A DNA stretch of 64,000 nucleotides from Alishewanella metallidurans (GCF_036983985.1 NZ_JALAHQ010000001.1:992001-1056000), one strand, 5' to 3'; positions 25,052 through 35,100 are shown, counted from the stretch's first letter. A program made the numbers and translations. The notes: generated by a model not told the origin, from the letters alone.

Positions 25052-26008
25052 TTACTTGTTAAGTGCGTCCAAATACCGCTCGGCATCCAGTGCTGCCATG
25101 CAACCAGTACCAGCCGAGGTAATGGCTTGACGGTAGATATGGTCAGACACATCACCAGCAGCATAAACACCTTCAATGCTGGTTTGGGTTGCGTTACCTT
25201 CGCTGCCTGAATGAACCTTTAAGTAACCGCCATTCATTTCTAATTGCCCAGCAAAAATATCGGTGTTTGGTTTGTGGCCGATGGCAATAAATACACCTTG
25301 TAGCGCTAATTCTTCGTCAGTTTCGCCATTTGTTGATTTTAAACGTACGCCAGTAACACCCATATCGTCGCCTAGCACTTCATCAAGTTGACGATGGGTG
25401 TGCAGTATAATATTGCCGCTGGCAACTTTCGCCATTAGGCGGTCTACCAGGATTTTTTCTGCTTTAAAGCTATCACGACGGTGCACTAGATGCACTTCAG
25501 CGGCGATATTAGATAAATACAATGCTTCTTCTACCGCTGTATTACCGCCGCCAATAACAGCAACTTTTTGGTTGCGATAAAAGAAACCGTCACAAGTGGC
25601 ACAAGCTGAAACGCCGCGGCCACTAAACGCTTGCTCTGAGGGTAAACCGAGATATTTAGCTGATGCACCAGTGCAGATAATTAAGGCGTCACAAGTATAG
25701 GTGCCATTGTCGCCAGTTAATGTGAACGGACGCTGTTGTAAATTAACGGTGTGAATATGGTCAAACACAATTTCGGTATTAAAGGTTTCAGCATGTTCAC
25801 GCATCCGCTCCATTAATGCGGGGCCCGTTAAACCGTGCGCATCACCTGGCCAATTTTCTACTTCTGTAGTGGTTGTCAGTTGGCCACCTTGTTGCATTCC
25901 AGTAATTAGCACCGGTTTTAGGTTAGCGCGAGCTGCATAAACTGCAGCGGTGTAACCAGCAGGACCTGAACCAAGAATAAGCAGGCGGCTGTGTTTAACA
26001 TCAGACAT
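25052..26008 (-). CDS. trxB: Thioredoxin reductase
   Basis: 318 residues. The FAD site is GSGPAGYTAAVYAARA, the redox-active disulfide is CATCDG, and the NADPH site is GGGNTAVEEALYLS. The C-terminal GVYAAGDVSDHIYRQAITSAGTG is the second FAD motif. It reduces thioredoxin with NADPH in the cytoplasm. A strong GGAG site precedes the ATG. aat follows 7 bases after the stop, so the two are probably co-transcribed. Confidence 0.97.
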   Translation of the reverse strand: MSDVKHSRLLILGSGPAGYTAAVYAARANLKPVLITGMQQGGQLTTTTEVENWPGDAHGLTGPALMERMREHAETFNTEIVFDHIHTVNLQQRPFTLTGDNGTYTCDALIICTGASAKYLGLPSEQAFSGRGVSACATCDGFFYRNQKVAVIGGGNTAVEEALYLSNIAAEVHLVHRRDSFKAEKILVDRLMAKVASGNIILHTHRQLDEVLGDDMGVTGVRLKSTNGETDEELALQGVFIAIGHKPNTDIFAGQLEMNGGYLKVHSGSEGNATQTSIEGVYAAGDVSDHIYRQAITSAGTGCMAALDAERYLDALNK

Positions 26009-26448
26009 GTATTTCTCCGAAAGCGACGCAATTAAAACGAGTTATGGTGGCAATTCTAAAAGAATGCAAGCCTAAGCGAAAGGCTTGGTGGGCATTTAAT
26101 CCGCGCCGGTAAAATATGGAGGCGGTTGTGCTGCATTTTACGAAATGGTTAGCGCACTTTAGTGCGAGTAAAAAGTATTAAAGTAAACACTGAAAAATAA
26201 GTTAAAAAATTAACATAGGTAATTTTACATTTTTAAATTTTTATGTTGTACCTAATAAACTTATTTTGTTTCTGATAGTTATAATATTTTCCGTTAATCG
26301 GTCAATGTCATCTATTTGTAAAGAATTTATAAGGGCTTTGTGGTGGTATATCGGTTTGGCTCTGGTAGTTTCGTCTCAGCAGGATGCACTAAGTACAATA
26401 TGTACGAAACGGATTCTAATAAGATAACTAATCAAGGGTACTACTAAG
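26009..26448. promoter_or_regulatory. Divergent control region between trxB and the secreted protease
   Basis: This 440-base gap has no gene. Near trxB are two perfect inverted repeats: CAAGCCT (26067-26073) with AGGCTTG (26081-26087), and CGCACT (26153-26158) with AGTGCG (26161-26166). From about 26170 to 26300 the DNA is very AT-rich and contains a TATAAT at about 26279-26284, a candidate -10 for the protease without a good -35. About 160 bases of leader would precede the protease ATG. Confidence 0.4.
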
Positions 26449-28041
26449 ATGAAAAAGACGACAACAATGCTAGCTGCGGTATCAGCTGGTTGTTTTGCAC
26501 TAAGCCTTACGTCAGTTGCTGTTGCTGAGGGCATGAAAAGCCCAGAAATACTGATCAACTTATCTGATTTGGTCGAAGTTGAACCAACTCAATATATTAT
26601 CAAATTTAAAGAACCTGCTGCGCAGTTAAGCGCTGATACTAATGCAAAAGAACTTGCGTCTTTATCTATTGCTCGTGCGACACAAGCGTTACAAAAAGTA
26701 AATGTTCAGGCGATTTCACACCTTACTTTTGTTAATGCCAGTGTGGCGAAATTAACGCCTACACAGCTTAAACAGTTGCAAGCCGATCCTAATGTTGAAT
26801 ACGTAGAAGAAGATAGTAAGCGTTATTTAATGAATAACATTATTACGCCGATGGCTCAGTCTACGCCTTACGGTATTACTATGGTGCAAGCCAACCAAGT
26901 AAGTGACTCAAGCGCCGGTAATATTAAGGTGTGTATTATTGATACCGGTTATCAATCCAATCATGAAGATTTACCTAGCTCAGGTGTAACAGGTGCTGCA
27001 TTTTCTGGCCACGGTAATTGGTATTCAGATGGCAACGGCCACGGTACACACGTTGCAGGTACTATGGTTGGTTTAAACAATAACAAAGGTGTAGTAGGTG
27101 TTATTGGTTCAGGCCAAGCAGGCGTGCATATTGTTAAAATATTCGACAATAATGGTGAGTGGACTAACGCGTCTAATTTAGTTAGTGCAATTCAATCATG
27201 TAAAGACGCTGGCGCTAAAGTCGTAAATATGAGCTTAGGCGGCGGCTCATCGAATCAGACTGAAAAGACTGCGATGAACAACTTCTACAGTAGCGGTATG
27301 TTATTAATTGCTGCTGCGGGTAACGGTGGCAATACGTCGTTTTCGTACCCAGCGTCTTATGATGCGGTGGTTTCAGTCGCAGCGGTTGATTCTAGCGCTA
27401 ATTTAGCCAGCTTCTCACAACGTAACACGCAAGTTGAAATTGCCGGTCCTGGTGTGAACGTAAGTTCAACCTGGAATAATGGTGGCTATAACAGCATCAG
27501 CGGTACTTCAATGGCATCGCCTCACGTTGCTGGGGTAGCTGCGTTAGTGTGGAGCAACCATATACAGTGTACTGCACCACAAATTCGTAATGCGTTAAAC
27601 AAAACCGCACAAGACCGCGGTGCGGCAGGGCGTGACTCATCTTATGGCTGGGGTATCATTAAGGCAAAAGCCGCGCACGATTATTTAACCAATAATGGCT
27701 GTAGTGGTAATGGCGGCGGCGATGGTGGCACACCTCCGCCAGAGGGCGGTGGTGCAACCTTCCCTAATTTATCAGCTAGTACTGGCCAGTGGTTAAGAGG
27801 CAGTTATCAGATCCCTTCTGGCGTATCGTCTATTAGCTTTAAAACGTCAGGCGGTTCAGGTGATGCTGACTTGTATGTCCGTTATGGTAGTGCACCCACG
27901 ACAACTGCCTACACCTGTCGTCCATACCTACAAGGTAGCAATGAAATTTGTACTATTAGCAACCCGCAAGCAGGTACATGGCACGTCGGTATTCGTGCTT
28001 ATGCAGCTTATAGCGGTTTAACTTTCAGTTATCAGTATTAA
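26449..28041 (+). CDS. Secreted subtilisin-like serine protease (S8) with PPC domain
   Basis: 530 residues. Order: signal peptide (1-27, ending VAVAEG), an inhibitor I9 propeptide (about 48-125), the S8 catalytic domain (about 140-415), a Gly/Pro-rich linker (GNGGGDGGTPPPEGGG), and a bacterial pre-peptidase C-terminal (PPC) domain (about 440-530). The triad is Asp165 (IIDTGYQSNHED), His198 (GHGTHVAG) and Ser354 (GTSMASPHVAG), with oxyanion Asn292. It is likely exported, possibly by the type II pathway, to degrade external protein; the PPC domain is usually removed during maturation. Cysteines at 162 and 251 could form a disulfide. It is a single-gene unit ended by a strong terminator. Confidence 0.95.
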   Translation: MKKTTTMLAAVSAGCFALSLTSVAVAEGMKSPEILINLSDLVEVEPTQYIIKFKEPAAQLSADTNAKELASLSIARATQALQKVNVQAISHLTFVNASVAKLTPTQLKQLQADPNVEYVEEDSKRYLMNNIITPMAQSTPYGITMVQANQVSDSSAGNIKVCIIDTGYQSNHEDLPSSGVTGAAFSGHGNWYSDGNGHGTHVAGTMVGLNNNKGVVGVIGSGQAGVHIVKIFDNNGEWTNASNLVSAIQSCKDAGAKVVNMSLGGGSSNQTEKTAMNNFYSSGMLLIAAAGNGGNTSFSYPASYDAVVSVAAVDSSANLASFSQRNTQVEIAGPGVNVSSTWNNGGYNSISGTSMASPHVAGVAALVWSNHIQCTAPQIRNALNKTAQDRGAAGRDSSYGWGIIKAKAAHDYLTNNGCSGNGGGDGGTPPPEGGGATFPNLSASTGQWLRGSYQIPSGVSSISFKTSGGSGDADLYVRYGSAPTTTAYTCRPYLQGSNEICTISNPQAGTWHVGIRAYAAYSGLTFSYQY

Positions 28042-28052
28042 TAGCTAGCTGT

Positions 28053-28085
28053 AAAAAGGGCCGGTTACCCGGCCCTTTTTTATTT
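28053..28085 (+). terminator. Bidirectional terminator after the secreted protease
   Basis: GGGCCGG (28058-28064) pairs with CCGGCCC (28069-28075) around TTAC, with flanking A5 and T-run extending the stem. It also lies at the 3' end of the convergent hemolysin III family gene. Confidence 0.92.
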
Positions 28086-28734
28086 AGGCAAGAACGTAAA
28101 AATACACAGCAAGAAAATGCAGAATACTGCCGGCTAAGACAAATAGGTGCCAGATAACGTGATGTAAATATAGTTTTTTCCAAGCATAAAAAATAACACC
28201 AACAGAATAACTAAGCCCACCGGCTAACAGTAGCAGTAAACCACCTATCTCAACATTATCTAACATTGGTTTAATTGCCAGCACCACCAACCAACCCATG
28301 CCTAAATATAAGCTAAGCGATAACTTTTTATATTTAAGTTTAGTGGCCAGTTCTAAGATTACTCCGACAAGCGCCACTGACCAAATTAAGGCAAATAACG
28401 CGGTCCCCCAGTCAGCACGTAAATTAATAAGTGTAAATGGGGTGTAGGTACCCGCGATCAGAATAAATATGGCTGCGTGATCTAATTGACGCAACTTGCG
28501 TTTAATTTCAATATTTGCAATCGAGTGATACAAGGTCGAGCTGCTATAGAGCAATACCAAGCTAACGCCATAAATAATGCTACTAGCATAATGCCAACTA
28601 TCGTTATGCAGTGCTGACAGCCTAAGCATTGAAATTACGGCAAATACACTTAATATTGCACCAATACCATGGCTTAATGCATGTAGGCGCTCTTCAAACG
28701 GGGTATAAAACGTCGTGCTCATAAAGTTTACCAT
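28084..28734 (-). CDS. Hemolysin III family (YqfA/PAQR-like) membrane protein
   Basis: 216 residues with about seven membrane helices. Family motifs are visible: an N-terminal FEERLHALSHGIGAI, the SSSTLYHSI segment with conserved Ser and His, DHAAIFILIAGTYTPF, and C-terminal HHVIWHLFVLAGSILHF. These Ser/His/Asp residues are thought to bind a metal in this superfamily. Despite the name, most bacterial members are not proven haemolysins; a role in membrane lipid homeostasis has been proposed for the wider family. The start could also be the ATG at 28722, four codons downstream; neither has a clear ribosome site. Confidence 0.9.
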   Translation of the reverse strand: MVNFMSTTFYTPFEERLHALSHGIGAILSVFAVISMLRLSALHNDSWHYASSIIYGVSLVLLYSSSTLYHSIANIEIKRKLRQLDHAAIFILIAGTYTPFTLINLRADWGTALFALIWSVALVGVILELATKLKYKKLSLSLYLGMGWLVVLAIKPMLDNVEIGGLLLLLAGGLSYSVGVIFYAWKKLYLHHVIWHLFVLAGSILHFLAVYFYVLA

Positions 28735-28831
28735 TGTTGTGTATGGCTTATTTTAGCATGACATTGTCAACTGCGACGCTGTTGTTGCTAGCAATTTATG
28801 GTTAGAATGCGCCATTTTCTACGGAGTTACT

Positions 28832-30115
28832 ATGCATATTGCTGTGCAACCGCTGCTAATTATTGTTGGTTATGTCTGGCCTGAGCCTAATTCTTCTGCA
28901 GCCGGCTATCGTATGCTTAGTTTAATTCAATTATTTTTAAGTCAAGGTTGGCGTGTTATTTTTGCCAGTGCGGCAGAGAAAAGTACGCACCGTTTCGAAT
29001 TAGAGCAACTGGGTGTTGTAGAGCATAGCATTAACCTAAATGACAGCAGTTTTGATCAGTGGATTACTGCCCAGACACCCAACGCAGTAATGTTTGACCG
29101 TTTTATGTTAGAGGAACAATTTGGTTGGCGTGTAGAGCAAGCCTGCCCACAGGCATTACGTATTTTGGATATGGAAGACTGTCATGCGCTGCGTGATGCT
29201 CGGCAACGTTGCTTTAATAGTGGTAATGAACTTAACCCAGATGCACTAAACTCTGAATTAGCGCTACGCGAAATAGCAGCTATTTATCGTTGCGATCTCA
29301 CCTTAGTTATATCTGAATTTGAAATGCAATTACTGCAACAACATTACCGCGTGCCTAGCGCACTATTATGTTACTGCCCGTTCTTGCTTGATGATGCCGC
29401 AATGCAATCTGCGGCCGAAATAACTGAACAGCCAGATTTTGCTTTTTCAGCGAGACAGCATTTTATTGCGATTGGTAATTTTCGCCATGCACCAAATTGG
29501 CATTCAGTATTGTGGCTGCAACAAACAATATGGCCACTTATTCGCAAACAATTGCCTGAGGCGGAGCTATATATTTATGGTGCTTATCCACCACCTAAAG
29601 CCACAGCGTTGCATAACCCTAAACAAGGCTTTTTCATTAAAGGTTGGGCAGATGATGCCTGTGTCGTATTGCAGCAGGCCAGAGTGTGTTTGGCGCCGTT
29701 AGCATTTGGTGCGGGTTTAAAAGGGAAATTATTAGATGCTATGCGCTGTGGTACGCCAAGTGTTACTACCGACATTGGTGCTGAAGGTATGTTAGTTCTG
29801 GATGAGTGGGCAGGGTTTATTGCTAATGATAGTCAAGCATTAGCAGATGCAGCAGTGCGTTTATATCAGCAACAGGATACATGGCTGCGCGCACAGCAGT
29901 GTGGGTTTTCAATACTAAAAGAAAAATTTAGCCTAGCGCAACAGCAACAGCGTATTTGGCAACAGCTTAGCCAGGTTCAACAGCAATTAGATACCCATCG
30001 CCAGCAAAACTTCACGGGGCTAATGTTGCGACATCATGCTTATCGCAGTACTAAATTTATGGGGCAGTGGATTGAAACAAAAGCCCGTCTGGCTGCATTA
30101 ACGCAGCCAGACTAG
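28832..30115 (+). CDS. Glycosyltransferase, GT4/GT-B type
   Basis: 427 residues. The N-terminal Rossmann half starts with LLIIVGYVWPEPNSSAAGYRML, typical of GT-B enzymes. The C-terminal half has FIAIGNFRHAPNWHSVLWL, a YIYGAYPPP stretch, and the nucleotide-sugar site region PLAFGAGLKGKLLDAM followed by GTPSVTTDIGAEGM, typical of the Glycos_transf_1 family. Donor and acceptor sugars cannot be read from the sequence. A GGAG site precedes the ATG. It is isolated, with no polysaccharide cluster nearby. The C-terminal tail (380-427) is rich in Gln. Its last codons form half of a terminator hairpin. Confidence 0.85.
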   Translation: MHIAVQPLLIIVGYVWPEPNSSAAGYRMLSLIQLFLSQGWRVIFASAAEKSTHRFELEQLGVVEHSINLNDSSFDQWITAQTPNAVMFDRFMLEEQFGWRVEQACPQALRILDMEDCHALRDARQRCFNSGNELNPDALNSELALREIAAIYRCDLTLVISEFEMQLLQQHYRVPSALLCYCPFLLDDAAMQSAAEITEQPDFAFSARQHFIAIGNFRHAPNWHSVLWLQQTIWPLIRKQLPEAELYIYGAYPPPKATALHNPKQGFFIKGWADDACVVLQQARVCLAPLAFGAGLKGKLLDAMRCGTPSVTTDIGAEGMLVLDEWAGFIANDSQALADAAVRLYQQQDTWLRAQQCGFSILKEKFSLAQQQQRIWQQLSQVQQQLDTHRQQNFTGLMLRHHAYRSTKFMGQWIETKARLAALTQPD

Positions 30116-30125
30116 CGCTTTTTTA
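30087..30125 (+). terminator. Terminator hairpin overlapping the glycosyltransferase stop
   Basis: GTCTGGCTGC (30087-30096) pairs with GCAGCCAGAC (30103-30112) around ATTAAC; the TAG stop (30113-30115) and then a run of six T follow. The stem is therefore inside the coding sequence. Confidence 0.75.
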
Positions 30126-30473
30126 ACGGCTACCGCGCGGCGCTCGCTGTCCGACACCAATGTGCTGTATCCACACTTTAGCGGCTACCTGACCATTGCC
30201 ACTGGCTTTGGTTTTTGGTGCTTTAGCTGCAGGCTTAGCTGCGGTTTTGGTTGTTTTAGCTGCTGCGGCTTTCTTTTCAGCGGCAGGCTTAGCTTTAGCC
30301 TTAGCTGAACTATAACTAGCCCCAAGTTCTGCTAACTCAGCCAGACGAATGTTTTTGTCACCATCTACGCTAAACCAGCCTGGTTTTTGCTCCAGTTTCG
30401 GGGCTTTACCAAAAGCGGCTTTATAGGCTGCGGTAAAATCGGCAACAACCTGATCTTTATCCAATTTGGTCAT
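30123..30473 (-). CDS. Small basic Ala/Lys-rich protein, function unknown
   Basis: 116 residues, strongly basic overall. The N-terminal 50 residues look folded (DKDQVVADFTAAYKAAFGK, then PGWFSVDGDKNIRLAELAEL). Residues about 53-92 are a low-complexity Ala/Lys/Pro tail with KPAA, KAAAAK and KTAAKPAAK repeats, like histone H1-type tails. A short C-terminal block (GQVAAKVWIQHIGVGQRAPRGSR) looks non-random. I do not recognise a named family. The composition suggests nucleic-acid binding, which is inference. An AAGGATC ribosome site and a good promoter (30515-30544) show it is a real gene. It converges with the glycosyltransferase (7-base gap). Confidence 0.8.
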   Translation of the reverse strand: MTKLDKDQVVADFTAAYKAAFGKAPKLEQKPGWFSVDGDKNIRLAELAELGASYSSAKAKAKPAAEKKAAAAKTTKTAAKPAAKAPKTKASGNGQVAAKVWIQHIGVGQRAPRGSR

Positions 30474-30514
30474 ATTGATCCTTAACAGACATTATTTGTG
30501 CATTTAGCTCGCTA

Positions 30515-30544
30515 TTTATACAACATTTTGCCAGGGTAAGACAA
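30515..30544 (-). promoter_or_regulatory. Promoter of the small basic protein gene
   Basis: On the minus strand a TTGTCT -35 (30544-30539) and a TATAAA -10 (30520-30515) are separated by 18 bases. It leads into the gene starting at 30473 with a leader of about 35 bases. Confidence 0.6.
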
Positions 30545-30611
30545 ATGTACCGGCATTTTTTGTTTGTTACAGTACAATAGTCAGTATTATCCACCATGGA
30601 ATACTCGTTAA

Positions 30612-31370
30612 ATGATAGTACGTGACCAGTTAGTTAAATTTCTCAATGATGAATTACAAGTTGATAAAATTCGCGACTACTGCCCCAACGGTTTGCAGGT
30701 TGAAGGTAAAGTTGAAATACGGCGGATTATTACGGGTGTAACGGCTAGCCAAGCTTTACTTGAGGCTGCAATTAGCGCCAACGCGGATGCAATTTTGGTG
30801 CACCATGGTTATTTTTGGAAAGATGAAGCGGCACAAATTACCGGTATTAAAAAAAAGCGACTGCAGGCATTACTAGCAAATGATATTAATTTATTGGCTT
30901 ATCATTTACCGTTAGATGCACACAAAACCCTAGGTAATAATGCGCAATTAGGCGCATTACTAGGCGTCGAGGGTATTACTGCCGTTGCCGGTGTTGAACC
31001 AGCCGGCGTGTTGATGCAAGGCCAGTTTAAACAAAGCACACCGTTATTAGCGCTTAAACAGCAGTTACAACAGCTGCTAGGCCGTGACGTGTTGGTAAGT
31101 GACGCAGGTATTGGCGCCGTAACAACACTAGCCTGGTGTACTGGCGGTGGCCAAGGTTATATTGAACAGGCCGCAAGTGCTGGTGCGCAGCTATTTATTA
31201 GTGGCGAAGTATCTGAAAAAACCATTCACTTATCGCGTGAGCTGGGCATTCATTTTATTGCAGCAGGGCACCATGCTACTGAACGCTATGGTGTAAAAGC
31301 GCTAGGTGAATATATTGCTCAGCAGTTTGATGTCGACGTTGAATTTATTGATATTGATAATCCAGCATGA
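30612..31370 (+). CDS. Nif3-like dinuclear metal centre protein (YbgI family)
   Basis: 252 residues, the short (domain-insert-free) form of the family. Metal-ligand motifs are visible: AILVHHGYFWK (two His), YHLPLDAHKTLGNN (His/Asp) and a C-terminal AAGHHATERYGVKALGEY (His, Glu). The fold is a two-metal centre inside a toroid hexamer. The biochemical role of YbgI/Nif3 is not settled; database names such as GTP cyclohydrolase 1 type 2 homologue are by distant similarity. The downstream cmoM overlaps by 4 bases (ATGA), so the two are translationally coupled. Confidence 0.93.
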   Translation: MIVRDQLVKFLNDELQVDKIRDYCPNGLQVEGKVEIRRIITGVTASQALLEAAISANADAILVHHGYFWKDEAAQITGIKKKRLQALLANDINLLAYHLPLDAHKTLGNNAQLGALLGVEGITAVAGVEPAGVLMQGQFKQSTPLLALKQQLQQLLGRDVLVSDAGIGAVTTLAWCTGGGQGYIEQAASAGAQLFISGEVSEKTIHLSRELGIHFIAAGHHATERYGVKALGEYIAQQFDVDVEFIDIDNPA

Positions 31371-32134
31371 AACACAAAACCGATCGTAGCTTCGATGGTA
31401 TCGCTGCTAAATTTCAAAAAAATATCTATAGCAGCACCAAAGGCAAGCTTCGCCAATTGGTTTTATTGCGCGACTTAGCTAGGTTAGATGTACTGCAACA
31501 GCCAAGCAAAATTTTAGATGTTGGCGCAGGGCAGGGGCAATTAGCGTTAGCCTTAGCTGGGCAAGGACACAGTGTGCATTTAACCGATATTTCGGCTGAT
31601 ATGTTAGCACTGGCTCAGCAACAAGCTGCTGCGTTATCTTTAACCCAAGTGAGTGTTGAGCAAATAGGGCTGGCTGATCTGGTTCGCACGCATTCACAGC
31701 GCTATCCGCTTATTTTGTGCCATGCCATGCTCGAATGGCTTGCCGAGCCTGAACTTGCTATTGCCCAGTTGAGGCAACTACTTGAACCAGGTGGGATGTT
31801 ATCCTTAATGTTCTATAACAAAGATGCAAAACGTTTTGCTAATATTTTGTTTGGTAACTTTGACTATGTGGCAGCAGATTTTCAGGTGAAGAAAAAGGTG
31901 AGTTTAAACCCACAGCATCCATTAACCCCGGATGATGTATTGCGCTGGTGCCAAGCTGCGGGGTTTAAGGTAATACAAAAAACGGGTGTGCGCTGTTTTC
32001 ATGACTATTTGCGCGACCGTGGCTTGCAGCACAGTCATTTTGACCAGCTACTGGCCCTAGAGCTGCAATACAACCAAATAGAACCTTACGCTTCCCTTGG
32101 TCGATATCAGCATCTAGTGCTAAAAGCAGACTAG
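31367..32134 (+). CDS. cmoM: tRNA 5-carboxymethoxyuridine methyltransferase CmoM
   Basis: 255 residues of the SAM-dependent class I methyltransferase fold. The N-terminus SFDGIAAKFQKNIYSSTKGKLRQ is highly characteristic of CmoM (formerly SmtA). The SAM motif is ILDVGAGQGQLALALA, followed by LTDISADML and LCHAMLEWLAEPE. The C-terminal GVRCFHDYLRDR and ASLGRYQHLVLKA also match. CmoM methylates cmo5U34 to mcmo5U in certain tRNAs. It overlaps the Nif3-like gene by 4 bases at the start, and its TAG stop overlaps the tamB stop on the other strand. Confidence 0.92.
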   Translation: MKHKTDRSFDGIAAKFQKNIYSSTKGKLRQLVLLRDLARLDVLQQPSKILDVGAGQGQLALALAGQGHSVHLTDISADMLALAQQQAAALSLTQVSVEQIGLADLVRTHSQRYPLILCHAMLEWLAEPELAIAQLRQLLEPGGMLSLMFYNKDAKRFANILFGNFDYVAADFQVKKKVSLNPQHPLTPDDVLRWCQAAGFKVIQKTGVRCFHDYLRDRGLQHSHFDQLLALELQYNQIEPYASLGRYQHLVLKAD

Positions 32135-35100
32135 TTAAATTCAAATTTATACAATAAGTCGACCGTATCATTTACGCCGGTTACCGCTTCTAGGTATAAG
32201 CTGCGCATTAGGCGGTAACGCAAAGTAAATTCACCCAAGGCATTAAAAATACCGTAACCATATTTTAATTGTAAATCTCGGGATAGGTAGCCGCTCACTG
32301 TAACTTGCGAGTTATCACCGGCGCCTGCGGTGTCTAAGGTTAAGTCTCTTAAACCGAAGGCTTCGCCCAGCTCGCCAACCACCTTGCTGCTAGATGACAA
32401 TGTCATGCCAATTAGGCTAGTAGTAACTGCGTTACCGGTATCACCAGAGGTACTATCAAGATCACGACCCATTAATAAATAAGCTAAAGCATTAGCTTGG
32501 GCTTTTGCCGGCTCGGAAAAAATAACTACGCTGGGTTCATCGGCCGGGCCATTCACCCGGATCCCTGCAATAACATCATCCTCCATGTTGGCAGGATTAC
32601 GAATAGCTTCGATATTTAAAAATGGTTGATCAGCAGGGCCGTTAAAGCTCATTTTACCTTTACGGATCAATAAATCTTGGCCATAAGCGCGAAAGGTTCC
32701 GTCTTGTAGAACCACTTCACCATTTAACACTAAGGCTTGTTGCGGCTGTTGTCGTACCCGTAAGTTACCTTTTAATAAGGTTTTTAAACCAAAAGCCGAT
32801 AATTTAACCTTATTACCCAGTACTACATTGATATCCGTTTGAAACAGAAAAGTAGACTTTTCTTCAAATGGTAAGGGTTTTAACTGTTTATCAAGCAGTA
32901 CTAAATCATCTGATATCTCTACCGCATTTTGCGGTAGGCTATCAATACTAATATTGGCTGACGGAATAGTAACGCTGCCGGTTAAACGCGTTAATTCTGG
33001 GCTGGCATGTAGCGTAAGATCAGGTGCTACTTTTAGCCGTGCCTGAGGCACCTGTAATTGCAGCTCGTCGCCTTTTATTCTAATTAACGCCTGCCAGTCA
33101 CTTAACTCCTGCCAGCTTGCGTCGCCGCTAATATTAATTTCACCATTGGGTGTTTTTACCAAACCCAATAACTGTGCTTGTTGATCGGCAAAATTTAGGC
33201 TGATTTCGGCGTCATCAACATCAATAGGGGCTTTTTTACCTTTTACTCTGATTTTAGTTAAGGCTATTTCACCGTTTAATAATGGTTGTTGCAAACTGCC
33301 GGCAATGGCTAAGTTGCTAGAAAGCTGGCCGTTAAACTCGTTTAGTTCACCTAATAGCGGTTGCAATATATCTAAAGCGAATTGCTGTAATTTCACATGC
33401 CCTTGTAACTTATTGCCTGCATTTTGTAGCTCACTAACTTGAAGCTCAGCATTTAAGCTAGTGTCATCAGTAAAATTAACAGCTAATGTATTATTTAGCA
33501 CGTCTCCACTTAGCGTGCTATGCAGTGTTAGCTGATGCCACGAAATTGCCATTGGGCTATTGAGTTGTTGGGTTAGCTTACCGCTGTTGCTACTAATATT
33601 AAGCGTTGCCTCGGGTAAATTACCTAGCTGCCAGTTAGCTGCCAGTGTTGCATCTAAGGCACCCTCAATAGAAAACTGGCTAGGCATAAAAGCGGTTAAG
33701 GTTGCTAAATTAAACTGATTAACATCCAGATTAAGCTGAATGTTTTTACTATTGGCGGTTAAGTTTTTACTTAGACAAACACTACTATCTTGTTGTTGCC
33801 AACAATGCGGCGCCATTACAAATTGTTGTTTAGGAATAGAAACCTGCATCGTTGTAGCTTGCGCTAACTGCCAAGTACCTAGCATGCTACTTAATTCTGC
33901 TTGCGTTAGCTGTCCTTGCCATTGTTGTTGATCATCGGACAACCCGCCATTCAGTGTGAGTTGGGCGTTATAGTCATTACTATTTAACGCAAAGTTCAAT
34001 TGATGTTTTCGCTCACTGCCGTCGAGACTTAGGCTAATTTTGGCAATTTTTTGCTCTGCAAAAGAGGCGTTATTGGCACTGAGACTCAGTTTGGTATTAA
34101 GTTTTTTTGCATCGTCTAACCACAGCACTGAGTTTAGCGTTAACTGTTCCAAATCAAATTGTTGCCAGTGCATTTGTTTAGCAATAATTTCGCCATTAAG
34201 TCTAGGTAATGCCCTGGCGCCGGTAACAGTAAATCGGCCATCTAGGCTACCTTTAGCGTCATTTATTGATTGCTCTAATTTAGGAATATCGATCAGTACC
34301 GATAGCTGCCAGTCTTGTTGCAGTTTACCCGCGATAGCCACCGAGTTATCGGCATGATTTAGCTTAAGTCCTGGGGTATTTAATTCAATGTCTCCATTAC
34401 CGCTAGTGTCGGCAACGGTCAATTTTCCATCAAGCGCCAGAGCATAATCACGTAAACGGCCATTTAAGTTAATACGTTCTAAGTTGAGCTGCCAGCTGTT
34501 GTTGTCATTAAGAGTACCTTTATAGCTTAGCTCGCCTTGAAGTTGCCCAGCATAGTCGGGCCAAAAGGTACCGGGTTGAATATTATTTAGCTTGGTTACA
34601 CCTTGCCATTGCAGGTTATGTTGCCAATTTGCACTAGCGGTAGTTTGAATTTGGCCACTTAGCGTATCAATTAGTAGTTTATCAAGTGTTATGCCGTTTA
34701 AACCAACAAAACCGGTAAACTCGGTAGCCGCGCTCGGTATTTGGACGGCATTAATACTGGCGCGACCGCTAAAGTCGCTGCGTTGTAAATCACCGGCAAA
34801 TGATAACTGAGTGCGTGACAAGCTAATGTCTGGCTCTGTGGCTAATAGTGGCCATTGCAGGTTGTCACTACTAATATCTAACTGGTGCGGAAGCTTTGCA
34901 TCGAGTAGGTTAAGGCTTGCATTTAACGTTGCACTGACGGGCCCCAATGCAGTGATATCAAGTTGCAGTGCGGCTAAATTACCGCTGGCGTTAAGCCGCA
35001 ATTGTTGCTGGTTAAAGTCGCCATTAATAACAGTTAACTCAAGTTGTGTTTGCAGTGGGTAGTCTTGTGCTGTCGTAACTTTTGCACTTGCATGCAAATT

